DNA of 31,624 nucleotides from Pelotomaculum sp. UBA3102 (GTDB lineage Bacteria > Bacillota > Desulfotomaculia > Desulfotomaculales > Pelotomaculaceae), in the NCBI GenBank assembly GCA_002365865.1, contig DFAQ01000025.1:1-31624 (forward strand). The letters are read 5' to 3'. The notes beneath the pieces were generated by a model, which had not been told where the DNA came from, ran no database searches, and saw nothing but the letters and a program-made list of their open reading frames with translations. Positions 1 through 8,000 of the stretch are shown here, one piece after another (the stretch's first letter is position 1; each line of letters opens with the position of its first letter). Made by a program: the position numbers and the translations under genes.

Positions 1-303
1 CTTAAAACTTGCTAACTAGTTTTCCCTGAAAAAAACCATTAGAAAAGAATAAAAATGAAAGAAAATTACCGAGATTGATAAATAAACAAAGTAATTCCAG
101 CTTCAATGTAGAATATTTTGGTAAGATACCACTCAAACCCAAAACCTACAGAAGGGAATCCCTATGTTGTTAATTTTTCACACTAGCTCAAAATCCTGCA
201 ACTGTAATTTTGTTTGAGTTTGTACTTAATACATTCTCTCTGAAAAATTTATTTTTCAGAGAGAACTAGCTATAGGCGTCCTTACTTGTTACTGCGTTAC
301 TAC
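1..303. other. AT-rich gene-free stretch next to broken ubiX
   Basis: No open reading frame of useful length is visible on either strand. The stretch is strongly AT-rich, in sharp contrast to the GC-rich ubiX/ubiA/ubiD block that starts at about 307. It holds a perfect inverted repeat (234-265), a weaker one with arms at 187-192 and 213-218, and four phased TTAC motifs (282-307). It may be the non-coding end of an inserted mobile element or the edge of a rearrangement. No transposase or integrase is present within the window, so this remains inference. Confidence 0.6.
234..265. repeat. Perfect inverted repeat, 15-bp arms
   Basis: The arms at 234-248 and 251-265 are exact reverse complements (arm TTCTCTCTGAAAAAT) around a two-base centre. 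Neither strand has a T-tract directly after the stem, so it does not look like an ordinary intrinsic terminator. It lies about 40 bases from the point where ubiX homology stops. Subterminal hairpins near element ends are known from IS200/IS605-type elements, but nothing else here identifies the family. Confidence 0.6.
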
Positions 304-307
304 TTAC
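282..307. repeat. Four phased TTAC repeats at the ubiX break
   Basis: TTAC occurs at 282-285, 289-292, 297-300 and 304-307, that is every 7 to 8 bases. The last copy overlaps the final sense codon and stop of the truncated ubiX frame, so the repeat block ends where the protein homology ends. It could be a recombinase or replication-protein binding array, or chance. No partner array is seen in the window. Confidence 0.5.
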
Positions 308-432
308 CACGGTTCCACGATAAGGTGTACCTCGTGGCCTCGCTGCAGCAGGGCCTGAACCACGCGCCGCCCGTAGGAGGCGCCGCTGGCTCCCGTAATG
401 CCGATGATAAATGCCTTTCCTCCAGTTGTCAA
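304..432 (-). pseudogene. Truncated UbiX/MqnM flavin prenyltransferase (N-terminal 42 residues)
   Basis: UbiX makes the prenylated FMN cofactor that UbiD decarboxylases need; in the futalosine menaquinone pathway it is called MqnM. A TTG start at 432 has a GAGGAGG ribosome site seven bases upstream and lies 12 bases after the ubiA stop. The frame shows the UbiX N-terminal nucleotide-binding signature GITGASGA, then a helix and strand ending in HEVHLIVEPW, directly followed by TAA. A full UbiX is about 190 residues, so roughly three quarters is missing. Beyond the stop the composition turns AT-rich and no UbiX-like frame continues. Gene order ubiD-ubiA-ubiX matches the three-gene mqnL-mqnP-mqnM set. 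It is probably inactivated by an insertion or rearrangement; a working copy elsewhere cannot be excluded. Confidence 0.75.
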
Positions 433-444
433 TCTAAAGCCTCC

Positions 445-1326
445 TCAGGCCACCTTCAAAAGGACATCAGCCAACACGAAAGCAAACAGCAAAATGCTCA
501 CCGCGCCGTTGACTACAAAAAAAGCCAGGTTGAGCCGCTCCAGGTTGTCAGCCTTGACGAGGCTATGCTCGTATAGCAGCAGCCCCGCCACGAATAGGAC
601 ACCAGCTAAAAAAACAGTGCCGAAGTTCAGCAACCACCAGGTAGCAAAAAGCACCACCACCGTAAACAGGTGGAGCCATCTTGCCACCCGCAGCCCACCG
701 GCCACTCCCAGACGGGCAGGGATGGAATGCAGCCCTTCCCTGCGATCGAAGTCGATGTCCTGCAGCGCGTAGATCACGTCGAATCCGGCCACCCACAGGA
801 TAACCACTGCTGCTAGGAGCAGCGATTGCCAGGGCAGTTCCCCCGTGACAGCCACCCACCCCCCCACCGGGGCACAGGCGAGAGCAGAGCCCAGGACAAA
901 GTGGCTCAACCAGGAAAACCTCTTCGTGTAGGGGTAGACGGTTAAGATCATCAGAGCCAGCGGCAGCAACTTGAGGGCCAGGGCATTGAGCTGTGCTGCC
1001 GCCACTACAAAGACCAGCGTGGCCGCGGCTGCCAGCGCCCACCCGGCGCGCGGGGAAACTACCCCCCGGGGCAGCAGCCGATGCCGGGTGCGCGGGTTCC
1101 TGGCATCGAGGTGCCGGTCAATGACCCTGTTGAGGGCCATGGCCGCCGTCCGCGCAGCCGCCATTGCCACGGTCACCCACAACAAGATACGGCCTGAGGG
1201 CCAACCTCCCGCAGCGATGAAGACGCCTATGTAAGCGAAGGGCAACGCAAAGATAGTATGTTCAAACTTAACGAGCTCATAGAAGATGATGAACATGCGC
1301 GCCGCCCTGGCCAGGAACCCGCTCAT
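445..1326 (-). CDS. mqnP: UbiA-family prenyltransferase (MqnP type)
   Basis: Integral membrane enzyme that attaches a polyprenyl chain to an aromatic ring acid in quinone synthesis. About 293 residues with many hydrophobic helices. The first Asp-rich motif reads as N-R-V-I-D-R-H-L-D followed by ARNPRT, and the second as YALQDIDFDRREG; these are the two Mg-diphosphate binding sites of UbiA enzymes. I chose the ATG at 1326, which overlaps the ubiD stop as ATGA and has AAGGAG upstream; a TTG at 1347 would extend it by seven residues. The pairing with a UbiD and a UbiX start points to the late futalosine (mqnL/mqnP/mqnM) steps rather than ubiquinone. Its GC content is visibly far higher than that of codY and the genes beyond. 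Family is certain; the exact substrate is inferred. Confidence 0.88.
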   Translation of the reverse strand: MSGFLARAARMFIIFYELVKFEHTIFALPFAYIGVFIAAGGWPSGRILLWVTVAMAAARTAAMALNRVIDRHLDARNPRTRHRLLPRGVVSPRAGWALAAAATLVFVVAAAQLNALALKLLPLALMILTVYPYTKRFSWLSHFVLGSALACAPVGGWVAVTGELPWQSLLLAAVVILWVAGFDVIYALQDIDFDRREGLHSIPARLGVAGGLRVARWLHLFTVVVLFATWWLLNFGTVFLAGVLFVAGLLLYEHSLVKADNLERLNLAFFVVNGAVSILLFAFVLADVLLKVA

Positions 1327-2765
1327 GAGAGTCCGTACTCCTTCCAACGCTTGTCCACCAGGGCCTTAACCGCTGGTGACATCTCGATGTCATCGGGCCA
1401 CTTCCGCGGGTGCCCCTCCGATGGCCATTTCTTGGTCGCGTCGATACCCATTTTACTGCCGTAGAAGGGCATCGGCGACGCGTGGTCCAGGGCATCGAGG
1501 GGACCCTCGACAATCACCACGTCCCGCCTAGCATCGATGTTGTTAAAAACCTTCCACATTACCGTGGACACTTCATAGACATCGATGTGTTCGTCAACCA
1601 CAATGATCATCTTGGTATACATCATCTGCCCCAAGCCCCACAAAGAGTGCATTACCTTCTTGGCATGCCCGGGGTAGCTCTTCTTGATCGAAACAATAGC
1701 GCAGTTGTGAAAAACGCCTTCAAGCGGCAGGTTCATATCGACGATCTCCGGTACCTGCAGACGTAACAACGGTAGGAAGATCCGCTCGGTGGCTTTACCG
1801 AAATAACAGTCTTCCATCGGCGGCTTACCCACGATGGTGGCCGGGTACAGGGGCTCGCGCTTCCTTGTCACACATTGAACGTGAAATACCGGGTAGTCAT
1901 CGTCCAGGGAGTAGTAGCCGGTATGGTCGCCAAAGGGCCCTTCCCGGCGCAACTCTCCGGGCTCAACATACCCCTCGAGCACGAACTCGGCGCGGGCTGG
2001 CACCTCTAGACCCACCGTCTTCGCCTTAACCAGCTCTACCGGCTGGCGGCACAGAAAACCGGCAAACAGAAACTCGCTGAGCATGGGCGGCAGGGGTGCC
2101 GTGGCGGCGTAGATCATGGCCGGGTCCGCCCCTAGGGCGACGGCGACCTCCATCCGCTCGCCGCGTCTTTTATATTTTTGATAGTGATAAGCCCCGTCCT
2201 TGTGGGGATGCCAGTGCATGCCTGTGGTCGTAGCGTCAAAAAGCTGCATGCGGTACATCCCAACGTTTTGGTGTCCCGTATCGGGATCCCTGGTGATCAC
2301 CAGCGGTAAGGTGAAGAACCTCCCGCCATCCTGGGGCCAGCACTTGAGCACGGGAAGCCTGGTCAGGTCCGGCCGCTCTTCGATAACCTCCTGGACTGGG
2401 GCCCTGTTGACCTGTCGCGGGAAAACCCCGGCCATCCCCTGAAGTAGCGGTAGTACCTTAAGCTTGTCCAAAACCGATCGCATATCAGGCACGCGAATAA
2501 GTCTCTCGATGCGCCGGGCGATGCTGTCCAGGTCGTCAACCTCCAGGGCCAGGCGCATTCTCTCGAAAGTACCGAAGGCATTGATAAGGACCGGATAGGG
2601 TGAACCCTTGACATTTTCGAACAGTAAAGCAGGACCGCCGTCTTTCACCACCCGGTCCGTTATCTCCGTGATCTCTAGTATCGGGTCTACCTCGACTGAA
2701 ATCCTCTTTAGAAGGTCGCGTTCTTCGAGAGCCCGCGCGAACTCCGGTAAATCCTTGTAAGCCAT
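1323..2765 (-). CDS. mqnL: UbiD-family decarboxylase (MqnL type)
   Basis: Prenyl-FMN-dependent decarboxylase of an aromatic acid in menaquinone synthesis. 480 residues, the usual UbiD length. The UbiD active-site pattern is visible: an Arg in NVGMYRMQLFD (about residue 172), then REGPFGDHTGYYSLDDDYP with Glu about 275 and Asp about 280. The ATG start follows a GGGGATAGGT purine stretch. It leads a set with ubiA (ATGA overlap) and ubiX. It is the first gene after codY, 67 bases away, and no terminator is seen between them, so it may receive read-through. Base composition is GC-rich, unlike codY-hslUV. Its cofactor supplier ubiX is broken in this window, so activity needs another UbiX. The SCO4490-like menaquinone role is inferred from context. 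Confidence 0.88.
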   Translation of the reverse strand: MAYKDLPEFARALEERDLLKRISVEVDPILEITEITDRVVKDGGPALLFENVKGSPYPVLINAFGTFERMRLALEVDDLDSIARRIERLIRVPDMRSVLDKLKVLPLLQGMAGVFPRQVNRAPVQEVIEERPDLTRLPVLKCWPQDGGRFFTLPLVITRDPDTGHQNVGMYRMQLFDATTTGMHWHPHKDGAYHYQKYKRRGERMEVAVALGADPAMIYAATAPLPPMLSEFLFAGFLCRQPVELVKAKTVGLEVPARAEFVLEGYVEPGELRREGPFGDHTGYYSLDDDYPVFHVQCVTRKREPLYPATIVGKPPMEDCYFGKATERIFLPLLRLQVPEIVDMNLPLEGVFHNCAIVSIKKSYPGHAKKVMHSLWGLGQMMYTKMIIVVDEHIDVYEVSTVMWKVFNNIDARRDVVIVEGPLDALDHASPMPFYGSKMGIDATKKWPSEGHPRKWPDDIEMSPAVKALVDKRWKEYGLS

Positions 2766-2832
2766 CTGACCTATCCCCAGTTGCTAATCTTATCACACAC
2801 TTGACCACTATTTGACTTCTTCACCAATGTAC

Positions 2833-3606
2833 TTAGATCCTTTCAAGTTCTTCTAAAAGGTATTCATTGAGAACTCGAATATAGGTACCTTTCATACCGA
2901 GAGACTTGGATTCAATCACCCCGGCACTCTCAAATTTACGTAGCGCATTTACGATAACTGACCTGGTAATACCCACTCTGTCTGCAATTTTGCTGGCTAC
3001 CAAGAGCCCTTCTTCACCGTCTAATTGATCAAAAATATGCTGTACTGCATCCAGTTCAGAATATGAAAGGGTACCCAGAGCAATCTTAACTGCCGTCCGC
3101 TTGCGTGTTTCTTCCTCCACTTTGTCAGCCCTGGCTCTTAGTATTTCCATACCTACTACGGTTGCGCCATATTCCCCAAGAACAAGGTCCTCATCAGTAA
3201 AATGTTTGTTGAACTTAGCCAGTACCAACGTGCCGAGACGTGAACCGGCACCTACAATGGGAACTATAGTAGTTATTTTATTATTGAATTGACAACGCTG
3301 GGGTTTAAACAAACAAGCATTGGCGACTTGACATATATTAGCATTGGTTTCATTTATTTTCATTAAACTGTCATTATAATCTTCAGGAAAACCACCGTAG
3401 CTCTCTACAATGTCCTTCATTATATCACAACTCCAACCCTTAAGGTAGGTATAACCAAGGACTTTTCCCCACCGGTCCAGAATATATATACTAGCTCCAA
3501 TATTTTCACTTAAAACATAGGCTACTTCATTAAAATCTACAATATTTCCGGTCGACTTCTGAAGTATTTTATTTATGGCACGGGCTTTCTCAAGTAATGC
3601 CCTCAT
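2833..3606 (-). CDS. codY: GTP- and branched-chain-amino-acid-sensing repressor CodY
   Basis: Global nutrient regulator of low-GC Gram-positives that binds DNA when isoleucine and GTP are plentiful. 257 residues, the standard length. The N-terminal GAF ligand domain spans about residues 1-155. A linker helix follows, and the winged helix-turn-helix is clear at about 203-222 (ASKIADRVGITRSVIVNALR). ATG start with a GGAAGGG site seven bases upstream. It sits 34 bases after hslU in the xerC-hslV-hslU-codY order known from Bacillus and many Clostridia, so it is probably the distal gene of that operon. No sequence close to the AATTTTCWGAAAATT CodY box was noticed at its own upstream gap. Confidence 0.97.
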   Translation of the reverse strand: MRALLEKARAINKILQKSTGNIVDFNEVAYVLSENIGASIYILDRWGKVLGYTYLKGWSCDIMKDIVESYGGFPEDYNDSLMKINETNANICQVANACLFKPQRCQFNNKITTIVPIVGAGSRLGTLVLAKFNKHFTDEDLVLGEYGATVVGMEILRARADKVEEETRKRTAVKIALGTLSYSELDAVQHIFDQLDGEEGLLVASKIADRVGITRSVIVNALRKFESAGVIESKSLGMKGTYIRVLNEYLLEELERI

Positions 3607-3640
3607 TTTTTCAACCCTTCCTTCTGTTATAATATGACCC

Positions 3641-5038
3641 CTACAAGATATATCGGCTTAAATCTTTATTTTTAACTAGTTCACCTAATTTTTCAATTAC
3701 ATCCTCACGCTTTATAGTTATCTCTTTACCTGAAAGCTCTGGAGCTAGAAAAGATATTTCTTCCATAAGTTTTTCTAAAATTGTATGTAAACGCCGGGCA
3801 CCTATATTTTCTGTTTGCTCATTTACAGTATACGCGATTTCGGCAATTTTCACAAGAGAATTTTCCGTAAATATAACTCTAACCCCTTCTGTAGCAAGCA
3901 ATTCTGTATATTGCTTGATTAAGGCATTTCTCGGCTCAGTCAAGATTTGTTGAAAATTTTCGCAGGTAAGACTTTCAAGTTCGACACGGATCGGGAAACG
4001 CCCCTGGAGTTCCGGAATGAGATCCGACGGTTTCGTAATGTGAAATGCCCCGGCTGCAATAAACAGGATGTGATCGGTTTTAACCGGTCCGTATTTAGTT
4101 ACAATAGTGGAACCTTCCACTATTGGAAGAATATCACGCTGCACCCCTCCCCGGGAAACATCAGGACCATATCCTTCGCGCCCGGATATTTTATCAATTT
4201 CATCAAGAAATATTATCCCGTCTTCTTCGGCACGCCTTATGGCAGCTGCTGTTACTTCATCCATATCGATTAATTTTTGAGCTTCCTGCTGGGTAATAAT
4301 TTTGCGTGCCTCCTTTATCGTTACCTTGCGCTTACGCTTCTTTTTCGGCAAAATACCTCCCAGCATGTCTTGAATGTTCACTCCCATTTCTTCCATGCCG
4401 GAACCGGTAAATACCTCAAGCATCGGCGGTTTATTATCTTCTACTTCTATTTCCACAAGCTCGTCTTCCAGTTCTCCTTTTGACAATTTTTCCGTCAGTA
4501 TTTCCCTTTCAAAATTAATCCGGTTTATCCTTTGTTCCTGGTTTTTATCTCCCTGCTCCGCCGGCCTGGCGGTGCTGCTGAAAAATATTTCCAGCGGGTT
4601 GCGCGCAGTTGTTTCCTGAACCGGGTAGGGAGCTAAAAGTTCAATCAGCTTTTTGTCAGCTGACTTTTTAGCCCGGTCCTCTACCATGGCCAGTTTTTCC
4701 TGTTTAACTATTCTGATAGAGGTTTCAACCAGATCCCTTACCATTGCTTCAACATCCCTGCCGATATAGCCTACCTCGGTAAACTTGGTTGCTTCCACTT
4801 TCACGAACGGTGCTTGAACCATCCTGGCCAGTCTTCTTGCTATTTCGGTCTTCCCCACCCCGGTAGGTCCGATCATTAAAATATTTTTCGGGATTACTTC
4901 GTCCCTGAAATCTTCAGGCAGCTTCTTCCGACGATAGCGGTTGCGCAAGGCTATGGCTACGGCTTTTTTGGCCTTCTCCTGGCCAACGATATACTTGTCG
5001 AGTTCCGCCACAATACGGCGTGGTGTCAGGTTTTCCAT
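3641..5038 (-). CDS. hslU: HslU (ClpY) AAA+ unfoldase of the HslUV protease
   Basis: Cytoplasmic ATPase that unfolds proteins and feeds them to the HslV peptidase chamber. 465 residues, close to the family norm. Walker A is GPTGVGKT at residues 57-64. Walker B is IIFLDEIDK in the middle of the protein, preceded by the charged intermediate domain (about 110-240) that is typical of HslU. The C-terminus ends in RYIL, the tail that docks into HslV. ATG start with GGAGG upstream, 40 bases after hslV. Co-transcribed with hslV and probably with codY downstream. Confidence 0.97.
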   Translation of the reverse strand: MENLTPRRIVAELDKYIVGQEKAKKAVAIALRNRYRRKKLPEDFRDEVIPKNILMIGPTGVGKTEIARRLARMVQAPFVKVEATKFTEVGYIGRDVEAMVRDLVETSIRIVKQEKLAMVEDRAKKSADKKLIELLAPYPVQETTARNPLEIFFSSTARPAEQGDKNQEQRINRINFEREILTEKLSKGELEDELVEIEVEDNKPPMLEVFTGSGMEEMGVNIQDMLGGILPKKKRKRKVTIKEARKIITQQEAQKLIDMDEVTAAAIRRAEEDGIIFLDEIDKISGREGYGPDVSRGGVQRDILPIVEGSTIVTKYGPVKTDHILFIAAGAFHITKPSDLIPELQGRFPIRVELESLTCENFQQILTEPRNALIKQYTELLATEGVRVIFTENSLVKIAEIAYTVNEQTENIGARRLHTILEKLMEEISFLAPELSGKEITIKREDVIEKLGELVKNKDLSRYIL

Positions 5039-5078
5039 AATATTTTCCTCCAGGTCCCTAATTTGTTAAAAACATTTT

Positions 5079-5609
5079 TTATATCTCTTCGACCATGATC
5101 TGGTCATTCGTGTAGACGCAAATATCTGAAGCAATTGATAAGGCTTCACGGGCAATATCTTTTACCTCCATTGAGGTATGACTTACCAAGGCCCGGGCAG
5201 CAGCCAAGGCATACGAGCCGCCGGAACCGATAGCTGCTACTCCGTCGTCCGGTTCAATCACCTCGCCACCACCGGATATTATTAATAAATCTTCCTTGTT
5301 AGCAACAATTAAAAGCGCTTCCAGCCGCCTTAAAATTTTATCGGTACGCCAATCCTTAGCCAGTTCCACCGCCGCACGCTGCAAATTACCGTGATATTCT
5401 TCAAGCTTACCCTCAAATTTTTCAAACAGGGTAAACGCATCTGCCACCGAACCGGCAAAACCGGCTACAACCTTGTCTTTATATAAACGCCTTATTTTCC
5501 TGGCCCCACTTTTAATGATGGTATTCTGAGCCAAAGTAACTTGACCGTCGCCGGCAATAGCTACCTTCCCATCCTTTTTTACAGCAACTATGGTAGTGGC
5601 GTGAAACAT
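5079..5609 (-). CDS. hslV: HslV (ClpQ) peptidase of the HslUV protease
   Basis: Proteasome-like N-terminal-nucleophile threonine peptidase forming a double hexamer ring capped by HslU. 176 residues. The TTIVAV motif with the catalytic threonine begins at residue 5, after a short MFHA leader; GDGQVTL and GFAGSVADAFTLFEKFE are classic HslV blocks. The ATG at 5609 has GGGAG six bases upstream, so the leader is real. Because Met-Phe is a poor methionine-aminopeptidase site, the Thr would have to be exposed by processing, as is known for HslV proteins with short propeptides. It lies 43 bases after xerC and 40 before hslU. Confidence 0.97.
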   Translation of the reverse strand: MFHATTIVAVKKDGKVAIAGDGQVTLAQNTIIKSGARKIRRLYKDKVVAGFAGSVADAFTLFEKFEGKLEEYHGNLQRAAVELAKDWRTDKILRRLEALLIVANKEDLLIISGGGEVIEPDDGVAAIGSGGSYALAAARALVSHTSMEVKDIAREALSIASDICVYTNDQIMVEEI

Positions 5610-5652
5610 ATTATTCTCCCTTCTGGATATTCTACTTATTCTTAATATCTAT

Positions 5653-6630
5653 TTACTCTTTCGCACGTGGGTGAGACTTCCTGTAAACCTGCTTCAACTT
5701 TTCACCGGTAACGTGAGTATATACCTGGGTGCTTGAAAGTCGCATGTGTCCCAAGAGTTCCTGTACCGAACGCAGATCGGCACCGGCATTAAGAAGGTGC
5801 GTAGCAAACGAATGGCGCATGGTATGCGGACTGATTTTCTGATTCAAACCGGCTTTTGCTGCATATTTATTAATTATTTTTCGAATCCCCCTTCCAGATA
5901 GCCTCTCACCCGAACGGTTTAAAAAAACAGCGCTACTGATCCTGGTACAAGAAGGTGTTTTCCCCGGCCCTGCTTTAGCACCCGGCTTAATTCGGCTGTT
6001 TTTAACGGGTGCACCGGCCAGCAGTTCTGGGCGTGCCTCGTCGAGATATTTCCTTAAGGCCTCTACGGCCTTCGAACCCAAGGGAACCAGTCTTTCCCGG
6101 GCCCTCTTACCCATGACCCGTATATATCCGGAACCGAGGTCCAGGTCTCCCAAGTCAAGCGTTACCAGTTCGTTGATTCTCAACCCTCCGGCATATAATG
6201 TTTCCAGCAGGGCACGGTCACGCATGCCGAGGGGATGATTTAAAGCAGGTGTCTCTATAAGAACCGCTGCTTCATCTTCGTACAAAAATTTAGGCAGTCT
6301 TTTTTCCAGTTTAGGGCTCGGGACCGTACCTATGGGGTTTTCTTCCACAATATTTTCCCGCCGCAGGTAGCGGTAGAAGGTTCGCCAAGCCGCCAGTCGC
6401 CTGGCGATAGTGGACCTGGCAAGACCTTTTTGCTGTAAAAAAGCAAGGTAGTTACGAAAAATCTTATAATCTATATCCAGAGGAGAAACGGCATAATCCT
6501 CTTTTTTTAAATGAAATGAAAAGTAATCCAAACCCTGGAATAAGTCTTTCCGGTAATTTTCTATAGTCAGGGGAGAAGCGTTTTTTTCAATTTTGAGATA
6601 AAATAAAAAATTATCAATATAGCTGTACAT
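5653..6630 (-). CDS. xerC: Tyrosine recombinase XerC (CodV)
   Basis: Site-specific recombinase that resolves chromosome dimers at dif with XerD. 325 residues. N-terminal SAM-like DNA-binding domain about 1-100; catalytic domain with Arg151 (GGLRINEL), Lys175 (VMGKRARER), His269 and Arg272 (SPHTMRHSFATH), His295 (LLGHMRLSSTQVYTHV) and nucleophile Tyr304. All six catalytic positions are present. Compared with the usual length of about 300, there is an extra Gly/Pro/Lys-rich stretch at about residues 207-232, just after the catalytic Lys strands. The position between trmFO and hslV is the normal codV place, so this is the housekeeping enzyme and not a phage integrase. ATG start with AGGTAG upstream. 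Confidence 0.94.
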   Translation of the reverse strand: MYSYIDNFLFYLKIEKNASPLTIENYRKDLFQGLDYFSFHLKKEDYAVSPLDIDYKIFRNYLAFLQQKGLARSTIARRLAAWRTFYRYLRRENIVEENPIGTVPSPKLEKRLPKFLYEDEAAVLIETPALNHPLGMRDRALLETLYAGGLRINELVTLDLGDLDLGSGYIRVMGKRARERLVPLGSKAVEALRKYLDEARPELLAGAPVKNSRIKPGAKAGPGKTPSCTRISSAVFLNRSGERLSGRGIRKIINKYAAKAGLNQKISPHTMRHSFATHLLNAGADLRSVQELLGHMRLSSTQVYTHVTGEKLKQVYRKSHPRAKE

Positions 6631-6647
6631 GGATGTCTACCTTTTTT

Positions 6648-7988
6648 TTATTTTAATTTTTCTTTAAAACTCTCTATCGACTCCAGGGCCTTTGAGGCCA
6701 CCATCCGGTAACGTTCCTTTTTATTCTTTATTTTTTTATCCCGGTTTGCAAAGAGACCGAAGTTAATGTTCATCGGCTGGAAGTGAGCCGTATCGGCAGC
6801 CGTGATATAATAAGCCAGTGAACCGTGGGCAGTATCCCTGGGAAAAACCAGCGGGTCCTCCCCCTTTATGATCCGGGCGGCATTAATCCCGGCCATCAAA
6901 CCTGCCGCCGCCGACTCAACATAACCCTCCACTCCGGTGATTTGCCCGGCAAACAAAAGAGTGGCGCGTTTTTTACTCTGAAAAGTTGGTTTTAACAAAG
7001 CCGGCGAATTAATAAAGGTATTCCGGTGCATAACCCCGTAGCGAATTAATTCAGCTTCTTCCAGGCCGGGAATGAGGCGAAAGACACGCTGCTGTTCTTT
7101 CCACTTAAGCCCGGTCTGAAAACCTACCAAGTTATACATGGTTCCTTCAGCGTCCTCCTGTCTCAGCTGCGCCACCGCGCAAGGCCGCCTGCCCGTACGG
7201 GGGTCATTCAGGCCGACAGGCTTTAACGGGCCGTAAAGAAGCGTTTCCCTGCCTCTTGCTGCCAAGGTTTCCACCGGCATACAACCCTCAAAATGCAGTT
7301 CTTTTTCAAATTCCTTGCGGGGCACCTTCTCTGCTTTTCTTAAGGCTTCCCAAAATACCTCGTATTCTTTCTCATCCATGGGACAATTAATATAATCTGC
7401 TTCACCTTTACCGTAACGGGAAGAGCGGAAAACTTTATTCAGGTTGATTGACTCAGAAGCAATTATAGGAGCGACAGCATCATAAAAATAAAGGTACTCT
7501 TCACCGGTGAAGCGGCGAATACTTTCTGCCAGGGCATCCGATGTCAACGGCCCGGACGCCAGGATGACCAATTGATCCTCAGGTATGCCGGTTACCTCGT
7601 CACGACATATTTCTACCAGGGGATGTTGAGACAGTTTTTCAGTTACACAAGCGGCGAAAAGCCGCCTGTCGACTGCCAGCGCGCCCCCCGCCGGGACCCT
7701 GGTATTATCCGCACATTCCATGATAAGTGAATTCAGGCGCCTCATTTCTTCTTTTAAAAGCCCCACCGCATTTTCCGAAGAGGCTGACCGCAGGGAGTTA
7801 CTACAAACCAGTTCTGCAAAATCACCGCCACGATGAGCAGGAGTTTGCTTTTTGGGACGCATTTCAAAAAGCCTGACTTTTACTCCCCTTTGCGCCACCT
7901 GCCAGGCCGCCTCGGCTCCTGCCAACCCCGCTCCTACAATCATAACTGTTTTTATACTAAGTGTTTTGATATTGTTTTTCAGTTTCAT
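6648..7988 (-). CDS. trmFO: TrmFO, folate-dependent tRNA (uracil-54-C5)-methyltransferase
   Basis: Makes ribothymidine at position 54 of tRNA using methylenetetrahydrofolate and FADH2. About 446 residues. The FAD dinucleotide fold is at the N-terminus (MIVGAGLAGAEAAW). Other GidA/TrmFO landmarks are LVCSNSLRSAS, GFQTGLKWKEQQRVFR and, near the C-terminus, FAGQITGVEGYVESAAAGL. I chose the ATG at 7988; a GTG at 7994 adds two residues. It follows topA almost directly and is followed by xerC after 17 bases. topA-trmFO-xerC-hslV-hslU is a well-known Firmicute order, which supports the assignment over GidA/MnmG (about 620 residues). Confidence 0.95.
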   Translation of the reverse strand: MKLKNNIKTLSIKTVMIVGAGLAGAEAAWQVAQRGVKVRLFEMRPKKQTPAHRGGDFAELVCSNSLRSASSENAVGLLKEEMRRLNSLIMECADNTRVPAGGALAVDRRLFAACVTEKLSQHPLVEICRDEVTGIPEDQLVILASGPLTSDALAESIRRFTGEEYLYFYDAVAPIIASESINLNKVFRSSRYGKGEADYINCPMDEKEYEVFWEALRKAEKVPRKEFEKELHFEGCMPVETLAARGRETLLYGPLKPVGLNDPRTGRRPCAVAQLRQEDAEGTMYNLVGFQTGLKWKEQQRVFRLIPGLEEAELIRYGVMHRNTFINSPALLKPTFQSKKRATLLFAGQITGVEGYVESAAAGLMAGINAARIIKGEDPLVFPRDTAHGSLAYYITAADTAHFQPMNINFGLFANRDKKIKNKKERYRMVASKALESIESFKEKLK

Positions 7989-8000
7989 CAACACCTGTCA

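Noticed and set aside
234..265. Palindrome as an intrinsic terminator
   Set aside because: Neither strand has a T-tract following the stem, and the stem is largely A/T with a two-base centre.
286..576. Plus-strand frame opposite ubiX and ubiA
   Set aside because: It is the reverse shadow of the ubiX start and ubiA end, has no family resemblance and lies opposite clear coding sequence.
563..1042. Overlapping 159-codon minus-strand frame inside ubiA
   Set aside because: It is an off-frame product of GC-rich DNA. The ubiA frame has the conserved motifs.
3607..3640. CodY autoregulation box before codY
   Set aside because: No sequence near AATTTTCWGAAAATT was found in the short gap, and codY seems to be transcribed from upstream.
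5653..6630. Tyrosine recombinase as a phage or island integrase
   Set aside because: Its place between trmFO and hslV is the standard codV/xerC locus, and no prophage or attachment site is nearby.
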